16,166 nucleotides of DNA from Alphaproteobacteria bacterium (GTDB taxonomy: Bacteria > Pseudomonadota > Alphaproteobacteria > Rhizobiales > Hyphomicrobiaceae): contig JAJRRE010000268.1 in NCBI GenBank assembly GCA_024279745.1, positions 1-16,166 on the forward strand, read 5' to 3'. Below, one piece after another: positions 7,209 through 14,168 of the stretch. Positions within the stretch are counted from its first letter, which is position 1. Each line of letters starts with the position of its first letter. Below the pieces are notes generated by a model. The model saw nothing but the letters and a program-made list of their open reading frames with translations, was not told the origin of the DNA and did no database searches. Position numbers and translations under genes: made by a program.

Positions 7209-7239
7209 TTGATCTTACAATCCGCATCCGTGTTATGCT
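7209..7239 (+). promoter_or_regulatory. Possible promoter of the ParA-like cassette
   Basis: TTGATC (7209-7214) and TATGCT (7234-7239) are separated by 19 bases; reading TTATGC instead gives 18. This resembles a weak sigma-70 type promoter about 40 bases before the ParA-like start codon. The spacing is not ideal and no other evidence supports it. Confidence 0.25.
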
Positions 7240-7276
7240 CCCCCCCGTGGGACTATAAGGCGTTGGGGAGTTTTGG

Positions 7277-8455
7277 ATGTTTGAAGCATTGCAGGGTATG
7301 GAAACTTGGCAGGCCGTTCTAGGTTTAATCGGGTCTGGGACAGCGATTGGCGTCGCTTATGAGAAACTCTTTCAGAGAATTAAGAACCCGGAGATTGGCG
7401 CTCTTCAAAGATCGCTGGATGATTCTAAAAAAGAGCTGACTGATATTCGTGGGACCATGGCGGTATGTAATGCCGACCGCGCGCAGGCACAGGTCAAGGT
7501 CAAGAATTTCGATACCATTCGCGAGGCATTGTTTGGCGAGGAGGACGAGCTTTGGCGAATACACCCGGCGGCGCCGCCTGCAGGCTATGCGGAACGGCTG
7601 GCAAACAGTAAGCCCAAAATTATCACGATCGCCAATTTGAAGGGCGGCGTCGGCAAAACGACACTCACAGCAAATCTTGCGGCCTATTTCGAGCAACGAT
7701 GGGGAAAACGCGTATTGGCAATCGATCTCGATTACCAGGGGTCACTATCGGAGACATTGTTGATTGCAGCCGGAATTGATTATGGCGGTTCCTTGGTCGA
7801 CGATTTCATCTCTGGCAAAAAAGACGGCGCAGAATTGTTGCAGGTTGCGAAATCACTCCACCCTAGAATGCCCAACACACAGTTGATTACTTCGAATTAT
7901 GATTTGGCTCGCACAGAAAACCGATTGATGTTGAACTGGTTAATGAAAGAAACCAATGGGGATGTTCGTTTCAACCTGGGTGAAGTGCTCTTGCATCCAG
8001 CCGTGCAAGATCGATTTGATGTAATCTTGATCGATGGGCCACCGCGACTTTCTACCGGTGCGATCAACGCATTGGCATGTAGCCATCACCTTATTATACC
8101 GACCATTCCCGATGCCATGTCAGTGCCAGCAGTGACAAGATTTTTGCACAGCATTGGCAATTTTCTCCCGGCATTGAACCCAGCATTAAAACTGGCCGGA
8201 ATTGCTGTAAATCTTGCTTCAAGCGCCACGTTGAAGGAAAAAGAGATCGAAAGCTTATCTCGTCTAACCGATGAATTTGCAATGGCCGGGATGAATGGTC
8301 ACATATATGAGCAACATATTCCAAGGCTAGCGGCATTGGCCAATGTAGCAGGGCGAGACGTGTTATATTTGAAAGAGAGACTGTTCCGTGAGGGCACCAT
8401 GGAAAAGCTTGGCGCTGAAGTCGCGAAGAGTATTGGGTTTGGAGTTGTAAAATGA
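7277..8455 (+). CDS. ParA/MinD-type ATPase with N-terminal hydrophobic and coiled-coil extension
   Basis: This is a deviant-Walker-A ATPase. KGGVGKTT at 122-129 has the signature Lys122; AIDLDYQGS (148-156) is the switch/Walker A' region; FDVILIDGPP (247-256) is Walker B. Unlike plasmid or chromosomal ParA (about 220-270 residues), it has a 115-residue N-terminal extension: a hydrophobic segment at 11-28 (WQAVLGLIGSGTAIGVAY), a predicted helix/coiled coil at 40-80, and an ELWRIHPAAPPAGY motif just before the ATPase core. The hydrophobic segment suggests membrane attachment. The ATG has GGGGAG 6 bases upstream. No ParB-like gene is nearby; instead the next gene overlaps by ATGA, suggesting tight coupling. 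Base composition is visibly more AT-rich than the flanking genes, which hints at horizontal acquisition. The cargo is unknown. Confidence 0.9.
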   Translation: MFEALQGMETWQAVLGLIGSGTAIGVAYEKLFQRIKNPEIGALQRSLDDSKKELTDIRGTMAVCNADRAQAQVKVKNFDTIREALFGEEDELWRIHPAAPPAGYAERLANSKPKIITIANLKGGVGKTTLTANLAAYFEQRWGKRVLAIDLDYQGSLSETLLIAAGIDYGGSLVDDFISGKKDGAELLQVAKSLHPRMPNTQLITSNYDLARTENRLMLNWLMKETNGDVRFNLGEVLLHPAVQDRFDVILIDGPPRLSTGAINALACSHHLIIPTIPDAMSVPAVTRFLHSIGNFLPALNPALKLAGIAVNLASSATLKEKEIESLSRLTDEFAMAGMNGHIYEQHIPRLAALANVAGRDVLYLKERLFREGTMEKLGAEVAKSIGFGVVK

Positions 8456-8658
8456 AGGTTGTTCAATTGCGTAAAGTTCTGACCCGGTTTGGCGGCATAT
8501 ATGAGGGCGAAGGAGCGGCGGACAAGGCGGCGGCGCTGCATAATCTGGCCAAAGCGCTGAAGGCCCATGACAGCAAAACAGTGGGTAGTTTCGTCAAGCA
8601 ACACAAAAAACGCCAGAATCAGCATATAGAGAATCAACTTATAAAGAAGAACAAATAG
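8452..8658 (+). CDS. Small helical protein coupled to the ParA-like ATPase
   Basis: This 68-residue protein begins inside the end of the ParA-like gene (ATGA overlap, with GGAG upstream). Residues 3-52 can be aligned without difficulty to the N-terminal domain of the next gene: GGIYEGEGAADKAAALHNLA here against EGVYADAGVSRAAADLGELL there, each followed by a helix with F-containing VGSFVKQ / VDEFLEE. The sequence predicts three short helices and ends in a very basic tail (KKRQNQHIENQLIKKNK) that could contact DNA, RNA or the membrane surface. No database family is recognised. By position it is a likely partner of the ATPase, as ParB/McdB-like proteins are for other ParA members. Confidence 0.7.
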   Translation: MKVVQLRKVLTRFGGIYEGEGAADKAAALHNLAKALKAHDSKTVGSFVKQHKKRQNQHIENQLIKKNK

Positions 8659-8726
8659 GCAGTTTGCGTATCATTGATCTGGGCGTGGCCTCGCAGCGGC
8701 GGGCGCGCACTCACAAGAAGGCAACG

Positions 8727-9209
8727 ATGGCCATGAACGTAAAAGAACTGAGCAATGTTATTCAGCAGATCGAAGGCGTCTACGCAGATGCCGGTGTGAG
8801 CCGCGCTGCGGCCGATCTGGGCGAGCTTCTGACGCTGTTTGAAGGCCATGAGGACATGCCGGTCGACGAATTCTTAGAAGAATTTCGCAAGCTTTATGTC
8901 AAACAGCCGCGCAAAACCGCTGCCAAGAAACCCACCGCCCCGGTTGATGAGGTGTTGGTCTCGCGCTATGTGCGCCGCCTCAAAGAAGCAGGCAAAGAGC
9001 GCGCGCCCTTCGATCAGGTCTTTGCCGAGCTCAGCGCCGATAAAAAAGCGCGCAAAGACGAGATCAACCAGATCCAGTATCTTTATATCGGCGGGCGCAA
9101 GGCCTGGGGCACGCGCAAAGCCGCGCTCGATGCAATTTCCGAGACGTTCAATTACAACCGCTATCAATCTGCCGTGCTGGAAGACATCAAGAAGGTCACG
9201 CCGTGGTAA
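8727..9209 (+). CDS. Helical protein with the same N-terminal domain as its upstream neighbour
   Basis: The 160-residue product starts best at ATG 8727, which has AAGAAGG 5 bases upstream; an in-frame TTG at 8664 would add 21 unconserved-looking residues. Residues 1-58 are predicted helical and homologous to the 68-residue protein encoded just upstream. A Lys/Pro/Ala linker (about 59-75, RKTAAKKPTAPVDE) leads to a C-terminal helical region (76-160) with conspicuous YLYIGGRKAWGTRKAAL. Codon use is GC-rich, unlike the ParA-like gene. It is the last plus-strand gene, convergent with ruvA with 60 bp between them. Function is unknown. The duplicated domain and the gene order make it a probable component of the same cassette. 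Confidence 0.75.
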   Translation: MAMNVKELSNVIQQIEGVYADAGVSRAAADLGELLTLFEGHEDMPVDEFLEEFRKLYVKQPRKTAAKKPTAPVDEVLVSRYVRRLKEAGKERAPFDQVFAELSADKKARKDEINQIQYLYIGGRKAWGTRKAALDAISETFNYNRYQSAVLEDIKKVTPW

Positions 9210-9269
9210 GCAGCGGTTTGTTTCGCTCTAAGCTTGATCGGTTGTAAAGCACCCAGCCCCGCGCGCGCT

Positions 9270-9953
9270 CTAACCCGCCGACAGCTCTTTAAGGCCGCGG
9301 CGAATGAGGGCGGCAGTGCCCGCGTCCGCGCCTAATTCCTGCATGGCGGTAGCGACGGCGGCATTGGCCTGAATCGGCTGATAACCCAGATTTTGCAAGG
9401 CCGAGATAGCTTCTGCAGCGGCGGCTTGTGCAGCTTCAGCGGCGGCCTGTTCCGCGCTTTGTTTGGCGCCGCCCTTGCCCTTTTTCGCGCCCGCACTGCC
9501 AGCGCCGCCCGCCGCCGCACCAACCGAAGGAATAGAGACGCTGGCGGTGGTCAGTTTGGCGGCCTTGTCTTTCAGCTCCGACACCAAACGCCCTGCGACT
9601 TTCGGGCCAACACCCGGCGTCTGCGCGACCATCGCTTTATCCTGCAGCGCTATGGCATTGGCCAGATCCTGAACCGAGAGCGTCCCCAGCACGGCCAATG
9701 CTACTTTGGCACCGACGCCTTGCACACTTTGCAGCAGACGAAACCATTGCCGCTCGGTTTCATTGGCAAAACCGAACAGGCGGATCGCGTCCTCGCGCAC
9801 ATAGGTCTCAATCGCCAGCGTCGCTTCTTCGCCCTCAATCAAATTACGCAAAACGCGCACCGAGCACGACACTTCATAGCCAACACCGCCGACATCAAGG
9901 ATCACCCAATCGGGCCCAAGCGTATCAACAAGCCCTCGCAATTTACCAATCAT
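9270..9953 (-). CDS. ruvA: Holliday junction DNA-binding subunit RuvA
   Basis: RuvA binds four-way junctions as a tetramer and recruits RuvB. Residues 1-62 form the OB-fold domain (MIGKLRGLVD, GVGYEVSCS, YVREDAIRLFGF). Two helix-hairpin-helix motifs follow: LLQSVQGVGAKVALAVL (73-89) and VAQTPGVGPKVAGRLVSEL (109-127). Domain III is at about 183-227 (AISALQNLGY...). The linker to domain III (about 135-182) is unusually long and made almost only of Ala, Gly, Lys, Gln and Glu, explaining the 227-residue length against a usual 190-205. ATG at 9951-9953 follows GGGGAGG; that Shine-Dalgarno lies partly inside the palindrome GAGGCGCGCCTC. ruvC lies 271 bp upstream on the same strand. Confidence 0.97.
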   Translation of the reverse strand: MIGKLRGLVDTLGPDWVILDVGGVGYEVSCSVRVLRNLIEGEEATLAIETYVREDAIRLFGFANETERQWFRLLQSVQGVGAKVALAVLGTLSVQDLANAIALQDKAMVAQTPGVGPKVAGRLVSELKDKAAKLTTASVSIPSVGAAAGGAGSAGAKKGKGGAKQSAEQAAAEAAQAAAAEAISALQNLGYQPIQANAAVATAMQELGADAGTAALIRRGLKELSAG

Positions 9954-10000
9954 GAGGCGCGCCTCCCCTCAATTATGGGGCCAGCCGGAACCGGCCTGTT

Positions 10001-10136
10001 TGTCATACCGGTGCTTGTCACCGGTATCCCAGCTGCGACAAGTTTATTGATCGAAACCGATGCGCGGAATTGAGCCGGAAACGCTAGACTTTTACCTGCT
10101 CCGACCGCGATCCCGGCAACGCGCGCCGGGATGACA
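10001..10136. repeat. Inverted-repeat-bounded intergenic element between ruvC and ruvA
   Basis: The left end, tgtcataccggtgcttgtca, and the reverse complement of the right end, tgtcatcccggcgcgcgttg, match in the TGTCAT-CCGG core and again in the following CCGG-ATC part. Each end is itself a small hairpin (accggtgcttgtcaccggt; cccggcaacgcgcgccggg). This has the shape of the common alphaproteobacterial 'TGTCATnCCGG' palindromic intergenic repeats. A 92-codon minus-strand frame (9950-10228) overlaps ruvC and ruvA by a few bases but is a by-product of the element. Confidence 0.7.
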
Positions 10137-10224
10137 CCTTCATCAAACAGGCACTCTTTCACCTCCCGCGCGAGAACGAAACCTCGCAGGCACAGGTGTA
10201 ACATCTGCGCCATCCATATGATCA

Positions 10225-10764
10225 TCACACGGCCTCTTTCATGGCGCCTTCACGGGCGGCACGAATGGCGCGCGCCTGCGGGCTGGTGCGGTGATTGGCA
10301 TGACAGATGGCGATGGCCAGCGCGTCGGCTTCATCGGCGCTGTCGAATTTGGCTTTCGGCAGCAAGAAACCAACCATGGTCTGGATCTGCTTTTTGTCCG
10401 CATGACCGGCGCCAACGACGGTTTTCTTGATGACGTTAGCCGCATATTCGTCGACCAAAATGCCGGCGCTGGCCGGAGCGAGTAGCGCAACGCCGCGCGC
10501 CTGTCCCAGCTTCAACGCCGAGCGCGCATTATTGTTCATGAAGGTTTCTTCAACGGCCGCCTCATTGGGCCGCTGCGAAGCGATGACCCCGGTGAGCCCG
10601 TCGAAGATCTCCCGCAGCCGGTAGGCCAGCGCTTCATCAGACGTCGATTTGATCACGCCGCTGGAGACATAGCTCAGCCGCACGCCGTCGGATTCGATGA
10701 CACCCCAGCCGGTAAAACGCAGGCCCGGATCGATGCCGATAATTCTTGTCGGTTTGGTTCCCAT
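10225..10764 (-). CDS. ruvC: Crossover junction endodeoxyribonuclease RuvC
   Basis: RuvC cuts Holliday junctions symmetrically as a dimer. The 179-residue length is usual. The RNase H-like acidic catalytic set is complete: Asp12 in IIGIDPGLRFTGWG, Glu72 in AAVEETFMNNNARSALKLGQ, and Asp143 and Asp146 in SADEADALAIAICHA. The nucleic-acid-contacting segment VVGAGHADKKQIQTMV is present. The ATG lies at 10762-10764. yebC is the next gene upstream, separated by a 412-bp repeat element, and ruvA is downstream. Confidence 0.98.
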   Translation of the reverse strand: MGTKPTRIIGIDPGLRFTGWGVIESDGVRLSYVSSGVIKSTSDEALAYRLREIFDGLTGVIASQRPNEAAVEETFMNNNARSALKLGQARGVALLAPASAGILVDEYAANVIKKTVVGAGHADKKQIQTMVGFLLPKAKFDSADEADALAIAICHANHRTSPQARAIRAAREGAMKEAV

Positions 10765-10811
10765 ACCGCCCCAATATCATGCAAAGTGATTCGCGTCTTG
10801 TGAGCAATTTT

Positions 10812-11223
10812 TGCCTCGCGGTGCTAATCCATGCCGAAAAGGCATGGGCACCTGCGGCAGCGCGCGACACGGGTCGCGGGCGAACATTGTTCGCCGGGGT
10901 CGTATCCTGTAAAGGGAGGGATTGGTGTGAGTTTTTGATCTCTCTCACGTGCTGATCCGCCTGCCCCGCAATGAGTTTGGCGAGGTCTCAACGGATTACG
11001 CGCAGGCGGGCACTGCGAGGCGCGGCGCATAAGCGCCGGGGGGGAAGATGGCAAAGACCACAGTTCCATCACAGCGCGGGCCTCACGGCTCCAGCCCAGC
11101 CCTCACTATTTGGGCACAATGCGTCGCGACTGCGACCGGGCTGCAAGCGCAGCCCCGCGACCCGTGTCGCGCGCCGCCGCAGGGCCCGGACGCTTCTTCG
11201 CGTCCGATACGGCCCGCGAGGCA
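10812..11223. mobile_element. Terminal-inverted-repeat element, copy I (non-coding, MITE-like)
   Basis: The left end tgcctcgcggtgctaatcc and the right end ggcccgcgaggca are inverted over TGCCTCGCGG, flanked by T-rich and A-rich bases. Just inside, both ends carry the same 28-base block around gcgcgcgacacgggtcgcgg in opposite orientation. The left end holds hairpin ATGCCgaaaaGGCAT, the right end hairpin GGACGC/GCGTCC. A 15-nt palindrome, GCGAACATTGTTCGC, is at 10878-10892. Both ends match copy II (13852-14499) in the opposite orientation, while the middle (about 10897-11070) does not. There is no open reading frame for a transposase. It sits in the 491-bp gap between yebC and ruvC, which is otherwise empty of genes. 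Confidence 0.75.
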
Positions 11224-11255
11224 GAAAAAATATCCGCCGAGAAATAAAGTTCTCC

Positions 11256-12008
11256 TCAAGCCGCAGTCAATTTCGCCATCACGTCGTCAGGAATATCGAA
11301 ATTGGCGAAGACGTTCTGCACGTCCTCGTCGTCTTCCAATGTGGCGATCAACTTCAGGAGCGTCTCTCCCTTGTCTGCATTAATGGCGGTCAGGTTTTGC
11401 GGCTTCCAGATGATGTTGGCCGATGTGGGATCACCTAGCGCGGTGGTCAATGCGGTGGTGACGTCCGATGTCGCCTCGAAATCGCAATAGATGACATGGC
11501 GCTCATTGTCGGTGACCACATCGTCGGCGCCCGCTTCAATGGCCGCTTCCAGGACGTCGTCGGCGCTACCGGCGCTGAGCGGATACACGATTTCGCAGAC
11601 ATGATCGAACATGAAGGAGACCGCGCCGGTCTCGGCCATGGCGCCGCCGTTCTTGGCAAAATACGAGCGCACAGCTGCTGCCGAGCGGTTTTTGTTATCG
11701 GTCAGTGTTTCGACAATGATGGCGACACCGCCGGGGCCATAGCCTTCATAGCGCATTTCATCCATATTATCGGCTTCATTGCCCGCTGCCTTTTTGATGG
11801 CGCGCTCAATGTTGTCTTTGGGCATGTTTTCGGCGCGCCCGTTCTGGATGGCCAGACGCAGGCGTGGATTGGCGGACGGGTCGGGACCGCCGCCGGTTTT
11901 TACTGCAATGGTGATCTCGCGGCTGATACGGGAGAACACCTTGGCGCGCTTTTTGTCCTGCGCGCCCTTGCGAAACATAATGTTCTTGAATTGGGAATGG
12001 CCTGCCAT
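11256..12008 (-). CDS. yebC: YebC/TACO1 family protein
   Basis: The YebC family (250 residues, typical) was long annotated as a transcriptional regulator; recent work links family members to translation of difficult sequences. The N-terminal signature MAGHSQFKNIMFRKGAQDKK is unmistakable. Others are ENMPKDNIERAIKKAAG (59-75), YEGYGPGGVAIIVETLTDN (87-105) and the acidic C-terminal part DDEDVQNVFANFDIPD. The ATG is at 12006-12008, with GAGACGG a few bases upstream. It is upstream of ruvC on the same strand as in many alphaproteobacteria, but separated from it by a repeat element. Confidence 0.97.
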   Translation of the reverse strand: MAGHSQFKNIMFRKGAQDKKRAKVFSRISREITIAVKTGGGPDPSANPRLRLAIQNGRAENMPKDNIERAIKKAAGNEADNMDEMRYEGYGPGGVAIIVETLTDNKNRSAAAVRSYFAKNGGAMAETGAVSFMFDHVCEIVYPLSAGSADDVLEAAIEAGADDVVTDNERHVIYCDFEATSDVTTALTTALGDPTSANIIWKPQNLTAINADKGETLLKLIATLEDDEDVQNVFANFDIPDDVMAKLTAA

Positions 12009-12144
12009 GATCCGTCTCTTGCAAGTGTTGAATTACATCAGTTGAGCGGCGCGCGGCCCACATCTGACCGTCAGCGCCCGTAGCTAGTGAATTTTGCCCC
12101 TTATAGGGCCGTTGCCAAGCAAAATCCAGTGCGGCAGCAGCGCG

Positions 12145-12978
12145 CTACGCCTCTTCATCGAGCCAGAACGCCGGTTCCGCTGACGACAACACGCCGCCGA
12201 GGCGCAAAGGTGCTGTGCGCAGGGCCAGCCCGGTTTTGTCGTCGATATCAACCGCCAGGCCACAGATCGTCGCGGGACCATTTGAGGGCTCAAACCGTCC
12301 GCGCGGAATGCGGGTGATAAAGCGGTTAACCGGCTCTTGCGTCCCCATGCCCAGCACCGAGTTGTAGTCGCCGCACATACCCGCATCGGTGATAAAAGCC
12401 GTCCCCGCTGGCAAAACACGCTCATCGGCGGTTGGCGCATGGGTATGAGTGCCGACCACGCAGCTGGCGCGCCCATCAACGAAATAGCCCATGGACTGCT
12501 TTTCAGAAGTCGCTTCACAATGAAAATCGATGAATACCGCGTCGGCGACTTCGCCCAGAGGCGCCGCATTTAGTTCCGCCTCGACCGCCTGGAACGGGCA
12601 ATCGAGCTCCTGCATGAACACCCGCCCCATGGCGTTCATCACCAATACTTCAGCGCCATTGGCCGCCTTGTACAGACCGGCGCCGCGCCCCGGCGTCCCC
12701 TTCGGGTAATTCAAAGGTCGCAGCAAGCGCTCGCAGCGCTCGATATATACCAAAGTTTCGCGCTGATCCCAGATGTGGTTGCCGGTGGTGATGACATCGG
12801 CGCCCGCATCGAGAAGCTGGTTATAAATCGCCTCGGTAATGCCAAAACCGCCAGCAGCGTTCTCGCCGTTGACCACCACGAAATCGCATTTGTAACGTGT
12901 CCGGATCTTGGGCAATTCTTCGATCACGGCCCGCCTGCCGGAGCGGCCGACCAAATCTCCTAGGAATAATAATCGCAA
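12145..12978 (-). CDS. YmdB-type metallophosphoesterase (TIGR00282 family)
   Basis: This is a calcineurin-like phosphodiesterase of the YmdB family, of which some members hydrolyse cyclic nucleotides. The di-metal site is complete: Asp8 in LFLGDLVG, Glu39-Asn40 in VVNGENAA, Asn67-His68 in TTGNHIWDQ, His153 in IDFHCEATSEK, and His178/His180 in VGTHTHAPTADE. TDAGMCGDYNSVLGM is also family-typical. The start is TTG (12976-12978), needed to keep the MRLLFLGD N-terminus. It lies three bases after the cyclo-ligase stop codon, so translation is probably coupled. The pairing with 5-formyl-THF cyclo-ligase is common in alphaproteobacteria. Confidence 0.95.
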   Translation of the reverse strand: MRLLFLGDLVGRSGRRAVIEELPKIRTRYKCDFVVVNGENAAGGFGITEAIYNQLLDAGADVITTGNHIWDQRETLVYIERCERLLRPLNYPKGTPGRGAGLYKAANGAEVLVMNAMGRVFMQELDCPFQAVEAELNAAPLGEVADAVFIDFHCEATSEKQSMGYFVDGRASCVVGTHTHAPTADERVLPAGTAFITDAGMCGDYNSVLGMGTQEPVNRFITRIPRGRFEPSNGPATICGLAVDIDDKTGLALRTAPLRLGGVLSSAEPAFWLDEEA

Positions 12979-12981
12979 AGT

Positions 12982-13581
12982 CTAGCTTTCTGTAAAGGCG
13001 CGCGCGCCCGACGGGGTTAGGATCCAATCGAGGCGTTGGTCATAGCGGTCATGGGGCACCGCGTCGACCTTTTGTTGATCATAGGCCAGACCTACAGCGA
13101 TCACCGGCTTTTGCGCCCGTAATTGAACCAATGTGCGATCATAATGCCCCCCGCCATAGCCCAGCCGATAGCCTTGATCATCAAAGGCCAGCAGCGGCAA
13201 TAACACAATATCGGGAAGCACTTCAGCGGCCGACGGCACCGGCTCCGCAATCCCTTGATAGCCTTTGCCCATAGCATCGCCGGGCATCCAATTACGAAAA
13301 ATCAGCGGTATGGCTCGGCCAATGGTGACAGGCAATGCCAGACTAAAACCGGCACCATGCAGGCCCGCCAGCAAGATGGCAGGATCTAGCTCGCCGGGCA
13401 AAGCCGCATAGCCCGAAACTATGGGGCTGTGGTCAGTTCCAACCTGCAAGTCTGAAAATTCCAGGCCAACAACCGCAATCGCCTTAGAAGCTGTTTCGCC
13501 GCCCGCCGCATGAGCCTTGGCCCGCACCTGTTTGGCATAGGCGCGCATGTGTTGTTTTTGCTGATCAATAGGCAGAACCAC
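12982..13581 (-). CDS. 5-formyltetrahydrofolate cyclo-ligase
   Basis: This enzyme converts 5-formyl-THF with ATP to 5,10-methenyl-THF. The diagnostic C-terminal blocks are present: LLPLLAFDDQGYRLGYGGG (127-145), continuing into HYDRTL, and VPHDRYDQRLDWILTPSG near the end. The N-terminal KQHMRAYAKQVRA helix fits the family's Lys/Arg-containing start region. Length is 199 residues, typical. The longest frame starts with GTG (13579-13581); an ATG at codon 12 (13546-13548) is the alternative, and neither has a strong Shine-Dalgarno. The position directly downstream of zapA and a probable 6S RNA matches the widespread zapA-ssrS-ygfA order. Confidence 0.95.
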   Translation of the reverse strand: MVLPIDQQKQHMRAYAKQVRAKAHAAGGETASKAIAVVGLEFSDLQVGTDHSPIVSGYAALPGELDPAILLAGLHGAGFSLALPVTIGRAIPLIFRNWMPGDAMGKGYQGIAEPVPSAAEVLPDIVLLPLLAFDDQGYRLGYGGGHYDRTLVQLRAQKPVIAVGLAYDQQKVDAVPHDRYDQRLDWILTPSGARAFTES

Positions 13582-13689
13582 GGCGCAACAATCTCATATT
13601 CCAGCACCGCCAGGGCGCAGGACAATTAAAAACGACAGAGCCACAGCAGCCGTTGCCGCTTATGGAATCCACAGAAATCCCTACAATGT

Positions 13690-13803
13690 AAGGGGGGCGC
13701 CGAATGAGAAGAACCACGGTCCTTTACAGTGTCAGCTCCCAAGTGAATTTTATAGGCCCTGGGAATCGTTACAACTGACAAACCCCGCAGCCCTGCCGAA
13801 AGG
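13690..13803 (-). ncRNA. ssrS: Probable 6S RNA (ssrS), boundaries approximate
   Basis: Synteny is the main argument: 6S RNA lies between zapA and the 5-FCL gene in many proteobacteria, and this is the only unique sequence in that interval. On the minus strand the sequence can fold into a rod: TGTCAG (plus 13775-13780) pairs with CTGACA (13730-13735), TCCCA (13760-13764) with TGGGA (13737-13741), and outside them an AGGG..GCG / CGC..CCCT closing stem flanks an unpaired central region. A TATACT (minus strand, 13806-13811) sits at the right distance to be the -10 element. The visible stems give a shorter RNA than usual, so the 3' end may extend to about 13640. I cannot run a covariance model. 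Confidence 0.45.
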
Positions 13804-13892
13804 CCAGTATAGGCTGATTTGATTGAGATAGCCAGAAGTGTGCTCTCTATTTGCCTCGCGGGCCGTATCGAACGCGAAAAGGCGTCCGGGCC

Positions 13893-14144
13893 CTCCGGCG
13901 GGGCGGGCCATAAGGCCCGGGGCTGCGCTTGCAGCCCGGTCGCAGTCGCGACGCATTTTGCCCTAATGTCAAAAGTCGGGCTGGAGCCGATGGGGCACGG
14001 CTGTGATAGAACTCGATTGCTTCTGGCCTGCACCACCGGGAGCAACGCGACCCGCCGACAGTTCGGCGCCCATGCGGAGGGCCAGTGACCGGAGGGAACG
14101 GTACGGCCCGCGAGCCAAGAATGGCACCACGGCGAACAATGTTC
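13893..14144. repeat. Direct repeat unit a inside element copy II
   Basis: This unit matches unit b at 14169-14421. The first 71 bases and the last 115 bases appear identical by eye, while the middle of about 66 bases has diverged (including a one-base indel). The unit starts ctccggcggggcgggccata and ends gcaccacggcgaacaatgtt plus c. The near-identity of the flanks suggests a recent tandem duplication or gene conversion. Confidence 0.9.
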
Positions 14145-14168
14145 TTCTGCCTCACGCGCGAAGTGGCG

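Noticed and set aside
7277..8455. ParA-like gene as part of a plasmid or chromosome partition locus
   Set aside because: No ParB-type HTH protein and no parS-like repeated sites are present; the N-terminal extension is also atypical of partition ParA.
9950..10228. 92-codon minus-strand frame overlapping both ruvC and ruvA, which looks like an operon gene
   Set aside because: Its sequence is mostly the inverted-repeat element at 10001-10136, and phrases such as IPVTSTGMTN are typical translations of such intergenic repeats.
10971..11438. 155-codon plus-strand frame spanning element copy I and the 3' end of yebC
   Set aside because: It is composed of repeat sequence and antisense yebC; no motif.
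12084..12569. 161-codon minus-strand frame in the YmdB-like gene
   Set aside because: It is in another frame of a gene with all catalytic residues conserved.
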